This document shows, piece by piece, positions 24,775 through 33,055 of a stretch of 64,000 nt of DNA. A program made the translations under genes and the position numbers. Origin of the DNA: [Clostridium] innocuum. Lineage in GTDB: Bacteria > Bacillota_I > Bacilli_A > Erysipelotrichales > Erysipelotrichaceae. The DNA lies in NCBI GenBank assembly GCA_012317185.1, contig CP048838.1:1860001-1924000 (forward strand). The letters are read 5' to 3'. Each line of letters begins with the position of its first letter. Position 1 is the stretch's first letter. The notes under the pieces were generated by a model. The model was given only the letters and a program-made list of their open reading frames with translations. It was not told where the DNA came from and searched no databases.

Positions 24775-25675
24775 AGCCTAAGGCTTTTTTTGTGTTTGCA
24801 AAATGCAGCTTGGCAACCTGGAGCAGTGCCTCTTTTCCGTGCATTGCCACAAACTCACGAATATTCTGATCCACCTTGCTGCCGGCACCCTTCAGAAAGG
24901 TGAAGTCGTACTGCTCACACATCGCATCGAAGGCCTTCAAAAACGCATACCGGGCAATGATTGATCCGGCTGCAACCGACAGATACTTATTTTCCGCCTT
25001 GGTTTCAAAATGAATATCATAGACGACCTCGCGCTCATGTTTCAGATAGCGGTAATAGGAAGTCTTCTGCACGAACTGGTCAATGATGCAGAACTGCGGC
25101 AGTGATCCCATCTTTTTACGCAGATGTACGTAGGCCTGGTTATGCATACGGGATTTAATAGCAACCATATTATTTTCACCGTGAATTCGATTATAGGTGG
25201 CATTGTCCAAAATCAAAAGACTGTGAGGCAGTCGTTCCATCAGCTTGGGAGCCATGCGCCGTATGGCGGTATCATCAATGGCCTTGGAGTCTTGTATCCC
25301 AAGACTGCGTAAAAACTCTACATCCTCATGACGGACACAGGTTGCACAAACGGTCACGGGACCGAAATAATCACCGGTCCCCACCTCATCGCTGCCGGCC
25401 TGCGGATAGATTGCTTTCGGCTGTCCCTGTGTTTTTTTTGCTGTTGTCCCGCTCTGCGTTTTCTGTATGGCAGACGGGGCAATCAGCGCTGCACATTCCT
25501 CGGCGCCGTTTCCCTGAAATACGAGCTTGCCGGACTCATAAGCGGTAATGACACAATCACTCGTCTTGATCTGATAAATCGCATAGGGCGGTGTCTTACG
25601 GATTTCCGCAGTTTTCAACCGCTGCTTCAGCGCCATCATGCTGGATCGATCTGTCTGTATGGTACATGTTCCCAT
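24773..25675 (-). CDS. rnhC: Ribonuclease HIII
   Basis: The 300-residue protein has an N-terminal TBP-like substrate-binding domain of about 95 residues, which distinguishes HIII from HII. The catalytic domain follows with GSDEVGTGDYFGPV (Asp-Glu pair), SLGIQDSKA, CIIDQF (third Asp) and KAENKYLSVAAGSIIARYAFL. It cleaves RNA in RNA-DNA hybrids. Start 25675 has GAGGAGG 7 bp upstream, so the ORF from 25690 is an overextension. It is divergent from cvpA-mutS2, a common arrangement in Firmicutes. Confidence 0.92.
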   Translation of the reverse strand: MGTCTIQTDRSSMMALKQRLKTAEIRKTPPYAIYQIKTSDCVITAYESGKLVFQGNGAEECAALIAPSAIQKTQSGTTAKKTQGQPKAIYPQAGSDEVGTGDYFGPVTVCATCVRHEDVEFLRSLGIQDSKAIDDTAIRRMAPKLMERLPHSLLILDNATYNRIHGENNMVAIKSRMHNQAYVHLRKKMGSLPQFCIIDQFVQKTSYYRYLKHEREVVYDIHFETKAENKYLSVAAGSIIARYAFLKAFDAMCEQYDFTFLKGAGSKVDQNIREFVAMHGKEALLQVAKLHFANTKKALG

Positions 25676-25803
25676 GGTATTCCTCCTCATAACTTTTCCA
25701 TTTTAGCATAAAATGAGACAACAGGATACAGAAATCGGGTGTTCCCATTCATTTTTTTATGCGTTCATGGTAAAATAATGAGACGGACAAAAGAAAGTAG
25801 GTG

Positions 25804-26469
25804 ATGCCTGTGTCCCTGATTATGCTAGTAAATATGGTCATCCTGTGTGTGCTTTGTGCACTCGTATTCGGCGGATACCGCGACGGCTTCCTATTAAAGC
25901 TGCTGAGCATACTGTCTTTCTTTGTATGCGGCTTTCTGGCATGGTGGGCATCCTCCTATGTCGGCGGCTTTATCCACCTGTATCCCAAGCATGCGCTCCC
26001 CTTGCAGGATACACCGCTGGAGGCTGTTCTGTATGACAACCTGAATCGCCTGCTCATTTTCGTGATTCTCTTTGTCCTGCTGCAGCTGGCGGTGCTGGTT
26101 ATAAAGCCGTTTACAAAGGCGGCCAATCATGTACCGGTCGTATCCGGTATCAACCGGCTTCTGGGAGCTGCGCTGGGGGCACTGCAGGCCGTGCTGCTGA
26201 TGGTGCTGGCTGCCATGGTCTGCCGTCTGCCATTCTGGAAAACCGGGAATGAGATTGCATCCGCATCTCTTTTGCGATACAGCGATGGAATGATGGATGC
26301 CCTGACCTTTTATGCCAGGGAACCGCTGCAGGAGTTATCCAGACTGACATCGGCATTGGATGAAAAACAAACGCTCAGTACAGCAGAAAAGGAGAATATC
26401 CGCAGCTGGCTGCTGGAGCAGAATATGAAGAAAGAAGACGTGGACACGCTGCTGTCTGCGCTGCAATAG
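25804..26469 (+). CDS. CvpA family membrane protein
   Basis: The protein of about 221 residues has four membrane segments in the first 150 residues and the CvpA pattern GYRDGFLLKLLSILSFFVCGFLAWW ... VSGINRLLGAALGALQAVLLM. The charged C-terminus is about 50 residues. It sits directly before mutS2, as in many Firmicutes. Function is not well defined (linked to colicin V production in E. coli and to membrane integrity). The start is uncertain: ATG 25804, GTG 25801 or GTG 25810 fit AGTAGGTG to differing degrees. Confidence 0.82.
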   Translation: MPVSLIMLVNMVILCVLCALVFGGYRDGFLLKLLSILSFFVCGFLAWWASSYVGGFIHLYPKHALPLQDTPLEAVLYDNLNRLLIFVILFVLLQLAVLVIKPFTKAANHVPVVSGINRLLGAALGALQAVLLMVLAAMVCRLPFWKTGNEIASASLLRYSDGMMDALTFYAREPLQELSRLTSALDEKQTLSTAEKENIRSWLLEQNMKKEDVDTLLSALQ

Positions 26470-26479
26470 AGGTAAGAAT

Positions 26480-28813
26480 ATGAAAGATATGTATGAGCCG
26501 TTGGAGCTGCATGAGGTAAAGGAGCAGGTTGCGAAACACGCGTCCTTTTCCCTGGGAAAACAGCTGATTCGACAAATGATGCCGCGCTTTGATGCCCTTT
26601 GGGTCAGGCGTGAGCTGGCAAGAGTAAAAGAGGCCTATGCCCTCGTCGTGCGATTTGGGAACATGCCGTTTGGCGGTATCCATGATACGCGGGACAGCAT
26701 AGAGGCAGCCATGAAGGACATGACACTGACACCGCATGAGCTGCGCGGCATTGCGGATAGTACACGCGGTGTGGAGCAGGTTCGCAAATATATGAAAGCA
26801 AGTGATCTGGAAACACCACTGATCAAGGAGCTGTGTGATTCCTTTGCGGAGCATCAGCAGCTGGCTTCCTCGATCGATCGCTGCATTTCCTTAAATGCGG
26901 AGGTTCTGGATTCCGCAAGCCCGGCATTGAAAAGCATCCGGAAATCCATTTTGTCCTGCAATGCGGATATCAGCAGCGAGGTACAGCGGTTTCTCTCACG
27001 CAATGCAAGCAAGCTGATGGATACGATCACGACGATGCGCAACAACCGTACCTGCGTGCTTGTGAAAATCAGTGAGAAAAACAGTGTGGACGGCTTTGTT
27101 CACGGAGAGAGTGCTTCCGGTCAGACGGCCTATGTTGAGCCACGCAGTCTGCTGGTGCTCAATAACCGTCTGCAAACGCTGAAAAGTCAGGAGCAGGAGG
27201 AAATCACACGCATCCTGTTTGAATTAAGTCAGCAGGTCAAGTCGGTTGGTCATGAGCTGCTGTCCAATCTGGAAACCTTCGCTCTGCTGGACAGTATCTT
27301 TGCCCGCGGGCTATGGACGAAGGAAATGGACGGCTGCATTGCCGAGCTGAATACAAAGGATGACCATCTGTATCTGAAGACAGCCAGACATCCGCTGATC
27401 GATCCGCAGAAGGTTGTCGCAAATACATACGAAATCCGCTCACCGCATCACAGCCTTCTGATTACCGGAAGCAATACCGGAGGAAAGACGGTGACACTGA
27501 AAACCATCGGTCTGTTTGTCGCCCTGACGATGAGCGGTCTGCCGCTGAGTGCGGAGCAGGCCGTCGTACCGCTGTTTGACGCCCTGTATGTGGATATCGG
27601 TGACGATCAGTCCATTCAGGAATCCCTGTCCACCTTTTCATCCCATATATCCAAAATGGCGGATATTTGTGATCATGCGACGGCACGCTCTCTCGTCCTT
27701 CTGGATGAGCTTGGAAGCGGGACGGACCCGAAGGAGGGGGAACCGCTGGCGGTTGCTGTACTGGATCATCTGCGTGCCATCGGTGCCATGGTGATTGCCA
27801 CAACCCATTACTCCGCATTGAAAACCTATGGTGCGGATAATGAGGACATCCTGTTGTCCAGTGTGGAATTCGATATGGAAAAAATGCTGCCGACCTACCG
27901 GTATATCGAGGGAATCAGCGGACAGTCCAATGCATTTGAAATCGCCCGCCGTTATGGCTTGAAGGAAAGCATCATTCGATTTGCGAGGGAACGCAAGGAA
28001 GCGGACCGCAGCAAGGCGGACATCGCGATGGAAAAGCTGGAACAATCCCTGATGGAAAATTACGAGCTGAAGGAAAAGCTGGCTGCCAGACTAAAGGATG
28101 TCAGGCAGCTGCAGGCAGATCTGGAGCAGGAGAAAAAACAGCTGGCGCAGCGGCGGGAGGAAATTCTGGAAACGGTCAGAGAGGATGCCAGAAGACAGCT
28201 GGAGTCCTCTCTGGAGGAAGCACAGGATATCATTGATGAGCTGAAGCATATGCACAGTGAAGCCAAGCCGCATGAAATCAGTGACCGCAAGGCCAGATTA
28301 AAGCAGCTGTCTTCGATGGACGATGCGGAAACAGACGATACACCGCAAAGGCTGCCTTCCTATCAGGTGGGGGATTATGTAAAAATCAGCAAGCTGAGCT
28401 ATTATGGAGAAATCATTTCCATGAATAAGGATAAGGTTTGCGTGCTGGCAAACGGTATGAAAATGAATACAACGCTGCAGGAAATCGAGCCGGCTGTAAA
28501 GCAGGTTCAGAAAACAAAGAAAAAAGGCTTTGCCAAAGCAAGCGTGCGCTCCTTCTCCATGGAATGCAACGTCATCGGTATGCGGGTGGCGGAAGCCCTG
28601 CCGATCATCGACAAATATCTGGATAATGCCGTGCTGGCAAAGGCGAACAATGTCCGCATCATTCACGGTATGGGAACCGGAGCCCTGCGCAAGGGGGTTC
28701 ATGACTTCCTGAAACGCAATCCGCGTGTGGAGAGCTTTCGCATGGGGGGACAGGGAGAAGGCGGTCTGGGAGCGACCGTTGTCGTTTTAAAGCAGAAGGG
28801 AAGCGGTAAGTAA
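26480..28813 (+). CDS. mutS2: Endonuclease MutS2 (Smr-domain)
   Basis: The 777-residue protein has an N-terminal clamp/lever region and the MutS ATPase domain: Walker A ITGSNTGGKTVTLKT at about residues 329-343, then DIGDDQSIQESLSTFSSH and Walker B LVLLDELGSGTDP. A long Lys/Glu-rich coiled coil spans about 515-600, a KOW-like segment about 630-665, and the C-terminal Smr domain (IDKYLDNAVLAKANNVRIIHGMGTGALRKGV) about 700-777. MutS2 acts in recombination control and in ribosome collision rescue in Firmicutes. It overlaps uvrC by 1 bp. Confidence 0.95.
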   Translation: MKDMYEPLELHEVKEQVAKHASFSLGKQLIRQMMPRFDALWVRRELARVKEAYALVVRFGNMPFGGIHDTRDSIEAAMKDMTLTPHELRGIADSTRGVEQVRKYMKASDLETPLIKELCDSFAEHQQLASSIDRCISLNAEVLDSASPALKSIRKSILSCNADISSEVQRFLSRNASKLMDTITTMRNNRTCVLVKISEKNSVDGFVHGESASGQTAYVEPRSLLVLNNRLQTLKSQEQEEITRILFELSQQVKSVGHELLSNLETFALLDSIFARGLWTKEMDGCIAELNTKDDHLYLKTARHPLIDPQKVVANTYEIRSPHHSLLITGSNTGGKTVTLKTIGLFVALTMSGLPLSAEQAVVPLFDALYVDIGDDQSIQESLSTFSSHISKMADICDHATARSLVLLDELGSGTDPKEGEPLAVAVLDHLRAIGAMVIATTHYSALKTYGADNEDILLSSVEFDMEKMLPTYRYIEGISGQSNAFEIARRYGLKESIIRFARERKEADRSKADIAMEKLEQSLMENYELKEKLAARLKDVRQLQADLEQEKKQLAQRREEILETVREDARRQLESSLEEAQDIIDELKHMHSEAKPHEISDRKARLKQLSSMDDAETDDTPQRLPSYQVGDYVKISKLSYYGEIISMNKDKVCVLANGMKMNTTLQEIEPAVKQVQKTKKKGFAKASVRSFSMECNVIGMRVAEALPIIDKYLDNAVLAKANNVRIIHGMGTGALRKGVHDFLKRNPRVESFRMGGQGEGGLGATVVVLKQKGSGK

Positions 28814-30591
28814 TGGCAAATATGGCAAAAATAGAGGATAAGCTGAAAATCCTTCCTGCTCTGCCTGGCTGCTATTTAATGAAAAACAAGGATGGGGATA
28901 TCATCTATGTCGGAAAAGCCAAAAAGCTGAAAAACCGTGTCCGGCAGTATTTTGTCGGTGCCCATGATTTTAAAACAACCCGCCTTGTCAGTAATATCGA
29001 CGATTTTGAATATATCGTAACGTCCAGTGAAAAAGAGGCACTGCTGCTGGAAATCAATCTGATCAAAAAGCATACGCCGCCGTACAACATCATGTTTATG
29101 GATGATAAATCCTATCCGTACCTGAAGCTTACAAAGGAAAATGCCCCGGTATTAAAGGTGGTGCGCAATACGAAGGATCGTAAGGCCCATTACTTCGGAC
29201 CGTTTCCGGATTCCGGGGCGGCCTGGGAAACGGCAAAGTTGCTGAACCGCATCTATCCGCTGCGAAAATGCCGGCGGATGCCGAAAAAGGAATGCCTGTA
29301 CTATCACATGGGGCAATGTCTGGCACCCTGCATCAGGGACATTGATGAGCGTGTGTATGCGGACATGGTCAGCGGCATTCAGAAATTCATGCGGGGAGAT
29401 GTCCGGGATATGCTGGATACCCTGCATCGGGAAATGGAACAGGCAAGCGAGGAGCTGCTGTTTGAAAAGGCACAAGAAAAGCTGAGCCTGATTCATGCGA
29501 TTGAGCATGTGACGGCAAAGCAGCAGATTGACTTTAAGGATCGCAAGGACCGGGATGTGTTCGGCTATTATGTTGATAAGGGCTATATATCCATTCAGGG
29601 CTTTTTCCTGCGCGGAGGTAAGCTGCTGGAGCGTACGCTTTCCATTGAGCCGCTGTATGAGAATGAAGCGGATGCCTTTGTATCCTTTATTCTGCAGTAT
29701 TATGCGAATAATCCGCTGCCGCAGGAAATTCTAATACCAAAGGAATATGATATTACGCATCTGGAGGAAATTCTGGACACGAAGATATTGCAGCCGCTTC
29801 GCGGAGATAAGCTGAAGCTGGTGGACATGGTGCTTGCCAATGCCAAAAATGCGCATGAACAGAAGTTCGAGCTGGTAGAGCGCAAGGAAAGCCGGCGCTA
29901 TGAGGGGATGGAGCAGCTTTGCAATCTTCTGCAGAAGGAGATTCATCGTATTGAGCTGTTTGATAACTCGCATATCTCCGGTACGCATAATGTCAGTGGT
30001 ATGGTGGTATATCGGGACGGCGAGCCCAGCAAGAAGGATTATCGAACCTTCCGTCTGGGCGAATACATAAGTGACCTTGACTCTATGAAGGAGGTCATCT
30101 ATCGGCGGTACTTCCGGTTGCTGAAGGAGGGGGCGCGCTTTCCCGACCTGCTGATTGTCGATGGAGGTTATCTTCAAATCGAGGCAGCCAGAGAGATTAT
30201 TGAGGCACTGGACATTCCCCTGACGATCTGCGGACTGGTGAAGGATGATAATCACAGGACAAGCAATCTGATGGATGTAAATGGAAATATTTTACCGGTG
30301 AAGCGTGACAGCTCTCTGTTTTTCCTGCTCACCCAGATGCAGGATGAGGTGCACCGCTTCGCCATCTCCTATCATCGCAAGCTGAGGGGAAAAGCCATGA
30401 CGAAGTCCATTCTGGACGAGGTGGAAGGCATCGGAGAAGTTCGTAAAAAGGAAATCTGGAAGCATTTTAAATCCCTGAAACGCCTGAAAGAGGCCACGAT
30501 TGAGGAAATACGTCAGGTGGTTCCCGAGAAAGTAGCACAAAATATCTACAATATCCTGCATAATACAGACCAAAAATCGGAAGATGCATAA
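28813..30591 (+). CDS. uvrC: Excinuclease ABC subunit C
   Basis: The 592-residue nuclease makes the two incisions of nucleotide excision repair. The N-terminal GIY-YIG domain is visible (LPGCYLMKNKDGDIIYVGKA, residues about 14-90), then a Cys-rich region (PLRKCRR, CLYYHMGQCLAPC), a UVR motif, the RNase H-like C-terminal nuclease (ELFDNSHISGTHNVSGMVV, DLLIVDGG) and the terminal HhH motif (LDEVEGIGEVRKKEIWKHF). The start overlaps the mutS2 stop. Normal length. Confidence 0.95.
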   Translation: MANMAKIEDKLKILPALPGCYLMKNKDGDIIYVGKAKKLKNRVRQYFVGAHDFKTTRLVSNIDDFEYIVTSSEKEALLLEINLIKKHTPPYNIMFMDDKSYPYLKLTKENAPVLKVVRNTKDRKAHYFGPFPDSGAAWETAKLLNRIYPLRKCRRMPKKECLYYHMGQCLAPCIRDIDERVYADMVSGIQKFMRGDVRDMLDTLHREMEQASEELLFEKAQEKLSLIHAIEHVTAKQQIDFKDRKDRDVFGYYVDKGYISIQGFFLRGGKLLERTLSIEPLYENEADAFVSFILQYYANNPLPQEILIPKEYDITHLEEILDTKILQPLRGDKLKLVDMVLANAKNAHEQKFELVERKESRRYEGMEQLCNLLQKEIHRIELFDNSHISGTHNVSGMVVYRDGEPSKKDYRTFRLGEYISDLDSMKEVIYRRYFRLLKEGARFPDLLIVDGGYLQIEAAREIIEALDIPLTICGLVKDDNHRTSNLMDVNGNILPVKRDSSLFFLLTQMQDEVHRFAISYHRKLRGKAMTKSILDEVEGIGEVRKKEIWKHFKSLKRLKEATIEEIRQVVPEKVAQNIYNILHNTDQKSEDA

Positions 30592-30622
30592 GATAAAGGT
30601 AGGTAGGAACGTTAGGGGGTAA

Positions 30623-30834
30623 GTGCTACGCAAAAAATACTGACGCAACGTGAAAAAGAGGTTTTTGAATTACTGATTGCCAATTACAGCACCAAGGAAA
30701 TAGCGAAACTGATGAACATATCCGATAAAACGGTTAGAAACCATATATCCAATGTTATGTTGAAGCTTGGAGTAAAAGGAAGAGCCCAGGCGGTCGTGGA
30801 GCTGCTGAAATTGGAGGAATTAACGCTTGAATAG
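30623..30834 (+). CDS. GerE-like LuxR-type HTH protein, start apparently frameshifted
   Basis: The frame ending at TAG 30832-30834 encodes LTQREKEVFELLIANYSTKEIAKLM, KTVRNHISNVMLKLGVKGRA and QAVVELLKLEEL, an excellent match to GerE, the 74-residue LuxR-type regulator of late spore-coat genes. This frame has no ATG/GTG/TTG before the domain; TAG at 30614 closes it upstream. GTG 30623 behind AGGGGG begins MLRKK in another frame and hits TGA at 30641. One extra A in the A6 run at 30632-30637 would join them into a normal GerE of about 70 residues. Sequence error, real disruption, slippage on the A run or a rare start are all possible. Confidence 0.6.
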
Positions 30835-30862
30835 GCAGGACGTGAAAACGTTCTGCTTTTCT
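30835..30862 (+). terminator. Rho-independent terminator after the GerE-like gene
   Basis: GCAGGACGT / ACGTTCTGC (one G-U pair), GAAA loop and TTTT. Confidence 0.85.
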
Positions 30863-31204
30863 TCTGCAATACTGCCTGGTATAGCGAACAGGTGAGAGCA
30901 TACAGGATGCAATGCTCCAATGCAAGGGTATGAAGCAGCAGTATGGGAACGTAAATCAATCCGTGTATGAATGCGAACAAAGGAAAAGCTCCTGTCGGAC
31001 ATGTGTCTTCCTATAGGGAAAGAACAGCTTCTGAAAATTTCCAAATATTGTAAAAAACTATAGTTTTTTGGATTCTTTTGCCGTAAGGATTGATTCTGCC
31101 ATACAGATGGTGTAGAATGACGTAAGACGATGACTCACCGGACAGTCATGCTGTTTACTGACTGCGGGTGACAAAGAAAAATGGAATAGGAAGGAAATAC
31201 GCAT
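30863..31204. other. Intergenic region with a perfect palindrome, no gene seen
   Basis: The only distinct element is an 18-bp perfect palindrome AAAAAACTATAGTTTTTT at 31052-31069, which could be an operator for the downstream gene or a weak bidirectional terminator. No ORF with a ribosome-binding site was found. Confidence 0.4.
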
Positions 31205-31804
31205 ATGAATTATTTTTATACTTATGTGGAGGATGAGCAGGAGGTGTCCAGCCTGCAGCAAATACAAACGGAAATGCAAAGGAAAAACGCGGCCGTCTGC
31301 TTTTTTGATTATGGCAGTACAGCGCAGTGGGAACAGCTGCAAGCCGTATGGAAGCAATCGGATATCCTGTACATTCAGGATATTGCACACCTTGCCAGTG
31401 AGGTACAGGAGCTGAAGCACAGACTGAGCACTCTGCAAAAAAGCGGCGTTTGTGTCAGGCTGTGCGATGAGCGCAGTGTCGATCTGGAACAGATGCTACA
31501 GCTGATTGACTTTGTGACAGGAACGATTCGCAAGCGCAACTATGCCCTGCAGCTGGAGGGCATTCAAAAGGCACTGGAGAAGAAAAGGAACGGGGAAGGC
31601 AGCTACGGCAGACCGAAAATGGTATTACCCCAGGATTTTGAAGAAAATATACGGAAGATCATGCGTAAGGAAATGAAGCATGAGGACTATCAGAAGCAGC
31701 TGGGCTTTAAGCGCTCCACCTATTTCAAGATGGTGAAGGAGCTTCGGGACGGCTGGAAAGCACAGGACGAGGAGAATGAAACCGCAACGCTGACCCAAGA
31801 GTGA
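31205..31804 (+). CDS. Resolvase-like protein with degenerate catalytic site
   Basis: The 199-residue protein follows the plan of small serine recombinases. The opening YTYVEDEQEVSSLQQIQTEM corresponds to the YxRVS...Q...Q region. DILYIQDIAHLASEVQEL matches the GDxLxVxxLxRLxR block, and LQKSGVCVRL the LxxxGVxxxxL strand. The tail EGIQKALEKKRNGEGSYGRPK matches the EGIxxAKxxGxxxGRP hinge, followed by a C-terminal helix-turn-helix. The catalytic Ser and the Arg before it are replaced (YVE for RVS), and the RLxR arginines are absent. It is likely a domesticated DNA-binding protein, not an active recombinase. The ribosome-binding site is GGAAGGAAA. Confidence 0.7.
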   Translation: MNYFYTYVEDEQEVSSLQQIQTEMQRKNAAVCFFDYGSTAQWEQLQAVWKQSDILYIQDIAHLASEVQELKHRLSTLQKSGVCVRLCDERSVDLEQMLQLIDFVTGTIRKRNYALQLEGIQKALEKKRNGEGSYGRPKMVLPQDFEENIRKIMRKEMKHEDYQKQLGFKRSTYFKMVKELRDGWKAQDEENETATLTQE

Positions 31805-31823
31805 GTATCTTGCTCTTTTTTTT
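31798..31823 (+). terminator. Probable terminator overlapping the resolvase-like gene stop
   Basis: AAGAG..AG / CT..CTCTT imperfect stem followed by a long T run; it overlaps the TGA. Confidence 0.5.
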
Positions 31824-31862
31824 GTTTTGAAAGTCGTGTATAATAAAGAACGAGGTGAGCCT

Positions 31863-32990
31863 ATGCTACTGAAACGAAGTGTGTTTGTCATCCTGCTGAT
31901 CGCACTGTTCAGCGGATGCTTTTATATCATGAACCAGCATTATGATGAACTGGCCAGATATCCGCATGAGCTGAGTGAGGAGGAACGAAAGCTGGTGCTG
32001 TCTCATCTCAGCACCGAGCAGATCAATTATCTGGTATCACAAAAGATAGAACCGAAGCAGTTTCTGCCATTTATCGAAATCAAGGACTTTGAGCTGAATA
32101 ATACACTCTGGTATGATGTGGCATATCAGACACAGAAGCCGTCGCATACGGAGAGTGACCAGGAGGTTAAGGAATACATCGTGAGCTTTATCAACCGCTA
32201 CCGTGCGCGTATGGAGTATCAGGAGCTGCATGACCTGCTGATGAACTATACCTATAATGTCCTGACTCGCTTTTTTGATGAGGGGGATCCGAATATTGAA
32301 AACGCTCATCTGATTGCGAAGCCCAATGATCCGTATCTGGTGCTGGGTGGTAAAAATACGCTGTATACCTATGAACCGAAGGATCTGGTATCCATCAATG
32401 ATCTTCCCCACGCCTCCCTTGTTCCGCAGGCCAATGACATCACAATCAAGAAAGAGGTCGTTAAGCCGCTGAAGGAGCTGATGGCGGCTGCAGGGGAAGT
32501 CAACCAGAAGGAAAACGGGGATATGAAGGTGATAGCCGGCTATATTTCCTATGAGGATCAGATGAAGCTGTTTGAAAAAGCAAAGCTCGTTTATGGGGAG
32601 GAAGTGCTGCAGCATTGGGATTATCCGGGACAGAGTGAATTTCAGCTCGGCTATACGGTACGCCTGCTGCCAAACGGCCTGACGACGGAATTTGATGAGA
32701 AAAAGGAAAGCGACAAGGATAAAGATGCAGGAAAGAAGGAGGAAGCGAAGAGCTCGGATAAAAAGGAAAAGAAAAATCCGAGTGAGGAGGAGCGCGATCA
32801 GGAAATCTGGCTGAAGGACAACGCCTATAAATTCGGCTTCATTATCCGCTATCCTAAGCAGAAGGAGGATGCGACAGGAAAACGCTATCAGCCCTACACC
32901 CTGCGCTATGTCGGTAAGGAAATCGCGAAAAAGCTGCATGATGAGGGCTATGTACTGGATGAAGTGAATATCAGTGATTTGAAGGAGTAA
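31863..32990 (+). CDS. VanY-like D-Ala-D-Ala carboxypeptidase family protein lacking zinc ligands
   Basis: The 375-residue membrane-anchored protein has an N-terminal hydrophobic segment (VFVILLIALFSGCFYIM), which includes a possible lipobox-like LFSGC. The VanY/LD-carboxypeptidase fold is clear from AGYISYEDQMKLFE, QSEFQLGYTVRLL, KDNAYKFGFIIRYPKQKE.ATG and QPYTLRYVGKEIA. Active enzymes read SEHQxGxAxD and EPWHxRYVG. Here the zinc His is Phe (about 260), the Asp is Arg (about 266), the catalytic Glu is Gln and the second His is Thr (about 346). A Lys/Glu-rich insertion of about 35 residues (about 278-315) interrupts the domain. Start 31863 has GAGGTGA. Confidence 0.8.
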   Translation: MLLKRSVFVILLIALFSGCFYIMNQHYDELARYPHELSEEERKLVLSHLSTEQINYLVSQKIEPKQFLPFIEIKDFELNNTLWYDVAYQTQKPSHTESDQEVKEYIVSFINRYRARMEYQELHDLLMNYTYNVLTRFFDEGDPNIENAHLIAKPNDPYLVLGGKNTLYTYEPKDLVSINDLPHASLVPQANDITIKKEVVKPLKELMAAAGEVNQKENGDMKVIAGYISYEDQMKLFEKAKLVYGEEVLQHWDYPGQSEFQLGYTVRLLPNGLTTEFDEKKESDKDKDAGKKEEAKSSDKKEKKNPSEEERDQEIWLKDNAYKFGFIIRYPKQKEDATGKRYQPYTLRYVGKEIAKKLHDEGYVLDEVNISDLKE

Positions 32991-33015
32991 GAACAGGTCG
33001 GACCTGTTCTTTTTT
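32991..33015 (+). terminator. Rho-independent terminator
   Basis: Perfect 9-bp stem GAACAGGTC / GACCTGTTC with a minimal loop and six or more T; it begins directly after the stop codon. Confidence 0.85.
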
Positions 33016-33055
33016 CTGTTCCTGCCACATACATTGAACTAGAGGTGAACAACGT

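Noticed and set aside
31205..31804. An active mobile element with resolvase
   Set aside because: Catalytic residues are missing and no terminal repeats, transposase or cargo genes are present.
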